Below, piece after piece: positions 5,214 to 5,903 of a stretch of 5,903 nt of DNA. Position 1 is the stretch's first letter. Each line of letters starts with the position of its first letter. A program made the position numbers and the translations under genes. Under the pieces are notes generated by a model. The model was not told the DNA's origin, ran no database searches, and saw only the letters and a list, made by a program, of their open reading frames with translations. This DNA is from DRTC01 sp964521025 (GTDB lineage Bacteria > Cloacimonadota > Cloacimonadia > Cloacimonadales > TCS61): assembly GCA_964521025.1 (NCBI GenBank), contig CAZFPK010000094.1, positions 1 to 5,903 of the forward strand. Direction: 5' to 3'.

Positions 5214-5846
5214 TTATGTTAACAAATTAGCATCTATTCCAAATCCGACTGCTTTTAACTCTTTAACAATTTTAAATTTCCAATCATCATTTTTATCATA
5301 TTCTATAAATAGAACACCTTTATAATCAGAAGGAATATCGAAATTATCTATTTTTTCATGAAGAACAACAACATTTGCTTCATTTAATGTTCCAAGAAAG
5401 AAACCAAGTTCTAATATTACATTTTGCCTTGCACGATATTTCCAATCTTCTGACTTTTTATTTCTTGGATATGCTTTATCATCTGCTGATAAAAGAACAA
5501 TAGCAAATGAAACATCCGAATAATCTTTGAATTTCTGAATTATTGTTCTTCCTTTATTAGGTTGTTCATGTAATATAATTGGTTTCAAATTATTCATTGT
5601 AATAAATCTTGCAACAGAATGTTTCATTTCGTCATTGTGACCATGAACAATAAAAATTTTATCAGAAAGTTCATTATTTTCCATTTTTGATTTTTTATTT
5701 TCTTCATCTGAAAGATTCAAATCTTTGATCATTATATTTATCAAATCATTAAATTTTCTTTTTCCATTTTCAAAGATAGCAATATATTTGCTTTCTGGTG
5801 TATTTGAATATCTAACTAGTGTCAAGTCAACCTTGACATGACGCAT
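5214..5846 (-). CDS. TIR-like protein of the PF10137 (CAP12/Pycsar effector) type, possibly 5'-truncated
   Basis: Residues 62-204 read as the TIR-like domain first described as a predicted nucleotide-binding protein. Landmarks are KIFIVHGH (63-70), the LHEQPNKGRTII block (92-103), SFAIVLLSADD (113-123), YRARQNVILELGFFLG (137-152) with candidate catalytic E146, and IPSDYKGVLFIEYD (171-184). Related TIRs cleave NAD+ as effectors of CBASS or Pycsar anti-phage systems. Activity here is inferred. Residues 1-61 (MRHVKVDLTL onward) match nothing I know. The ATG at 5846 has no Shine-Dalgarno at normal distance; gagga lies 16 nt upstream. The frame continues without a stop for 19 codons to base 5903, so the real start may be outside the window. 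A small lipoprotein gene follows 10 bp downstream. Composition is AT-rich, about 27% GC in a hand-counted line at 5221-5280, consistent with transfer. Confidence 0.88.
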   Translation of the reverse strand: MRHVKVDLTLVRYSNTPESKYIAIFENGKRKFNDLINIMIKDLNLSDEENKKSKMENNELSDKIFIVHGHNDEMKHSVARFITMNNLKPIILHEQPNKGRTIIQKFKDYSDVSFAIVLLSADDKAYPRNKKSEDWKYRARQNVILELGFFLGTLNEANVVVLHEKIDNFDIPSDYKGVLFIEYDKNDDWKFKIVKELKAVGFGIDANLLT

Positions 5847-5903
5847 AAGAAAAATATAATTGTCCTCAAAAAATATAGGGATAATTATATGGTAAAATAT
5901 AAA

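Noticed and set aside
5820..5838. 7-bp inverted repeat (tgtcaag/cttgaca) at the TIR gene start as an operator
   Set aside because: It lies inside the coding frame, is short, and the true start and promoter of the gene may be outside the window.

Overview
The window looks like a chromosomal segment of an AT-rich, Gram-negative-type bacterium. The case rests on encoded bacterial tRNAs, Shine-Dalgarno sequences, a Sec-type signal on the large protease, a small lipoprotein, and the standard genetic code. The tricorn-type protease subtype and the style of the intergenic repeats remind me of uncultured lineages such as Cloacimonadota or FCB-group relatives. That placement is an inference from memory and nothing here proves it.

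Layout: (1) Bases 1-198 are 2.3 copies of an 86-bp tandem repeat. Each unit ends in a well-formed tRNA T-arm plus acceptor 3' strand and a T-run, but has no normal tRNA 5' half. (2) Bases 290-738 are a plus-strand tRNA cluster: tRNA-Met(CAT), tRNA-Arg(TCT) and tRNA-His(GTG), closed by a clear intrinsic terminator. The Arg-His spacer holds a chain of overlapping inverted repeats. (3) Bases 739-958 are a gene-free leader with three tandem 9-mers and a good ribosome binding site. (4) Bases 959-4006 encode a 1015-residue exported tricorn-type S41 serine peptidase with a complete catalytic tetrad. (5) Bases 4093-4726, on the minus strand, encode an MntA-like nucleotidyltransferase antitoxin overlapping a HepT-like HEPN ribonuclease toxin. 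The pair is flanked by imperfect direct repeats of about 50 bp, and a strong palindrome lies just upstream of its probable promoter. (6) Bases 4919-5903, on the minus strand and visibly more AT-rich, encode a TIR-like protein of the PF10137 (CAP12/Pycsar effector) type followed 10 bp later by a small putative lipoprotein. The TIR reading frame stays open to the right edge, so its true N-terminus may lie outside the window.

How it fits together: the left two thirds is housekeeping-like (tRNAs, peptide degradation). The right third looks like a small accessory or defence patch, with a toxin-antitoxin pair neutralised by AMPylation next to a probable NAD-cleaving TIR effector. The most interesting points are the tRNA-tail repeat array, the repeats bracketing the toxin-antitoxin pair, and the TIR-lipoprotein pair whose sensor or cyclase, if any, would lie beyond the right edge.
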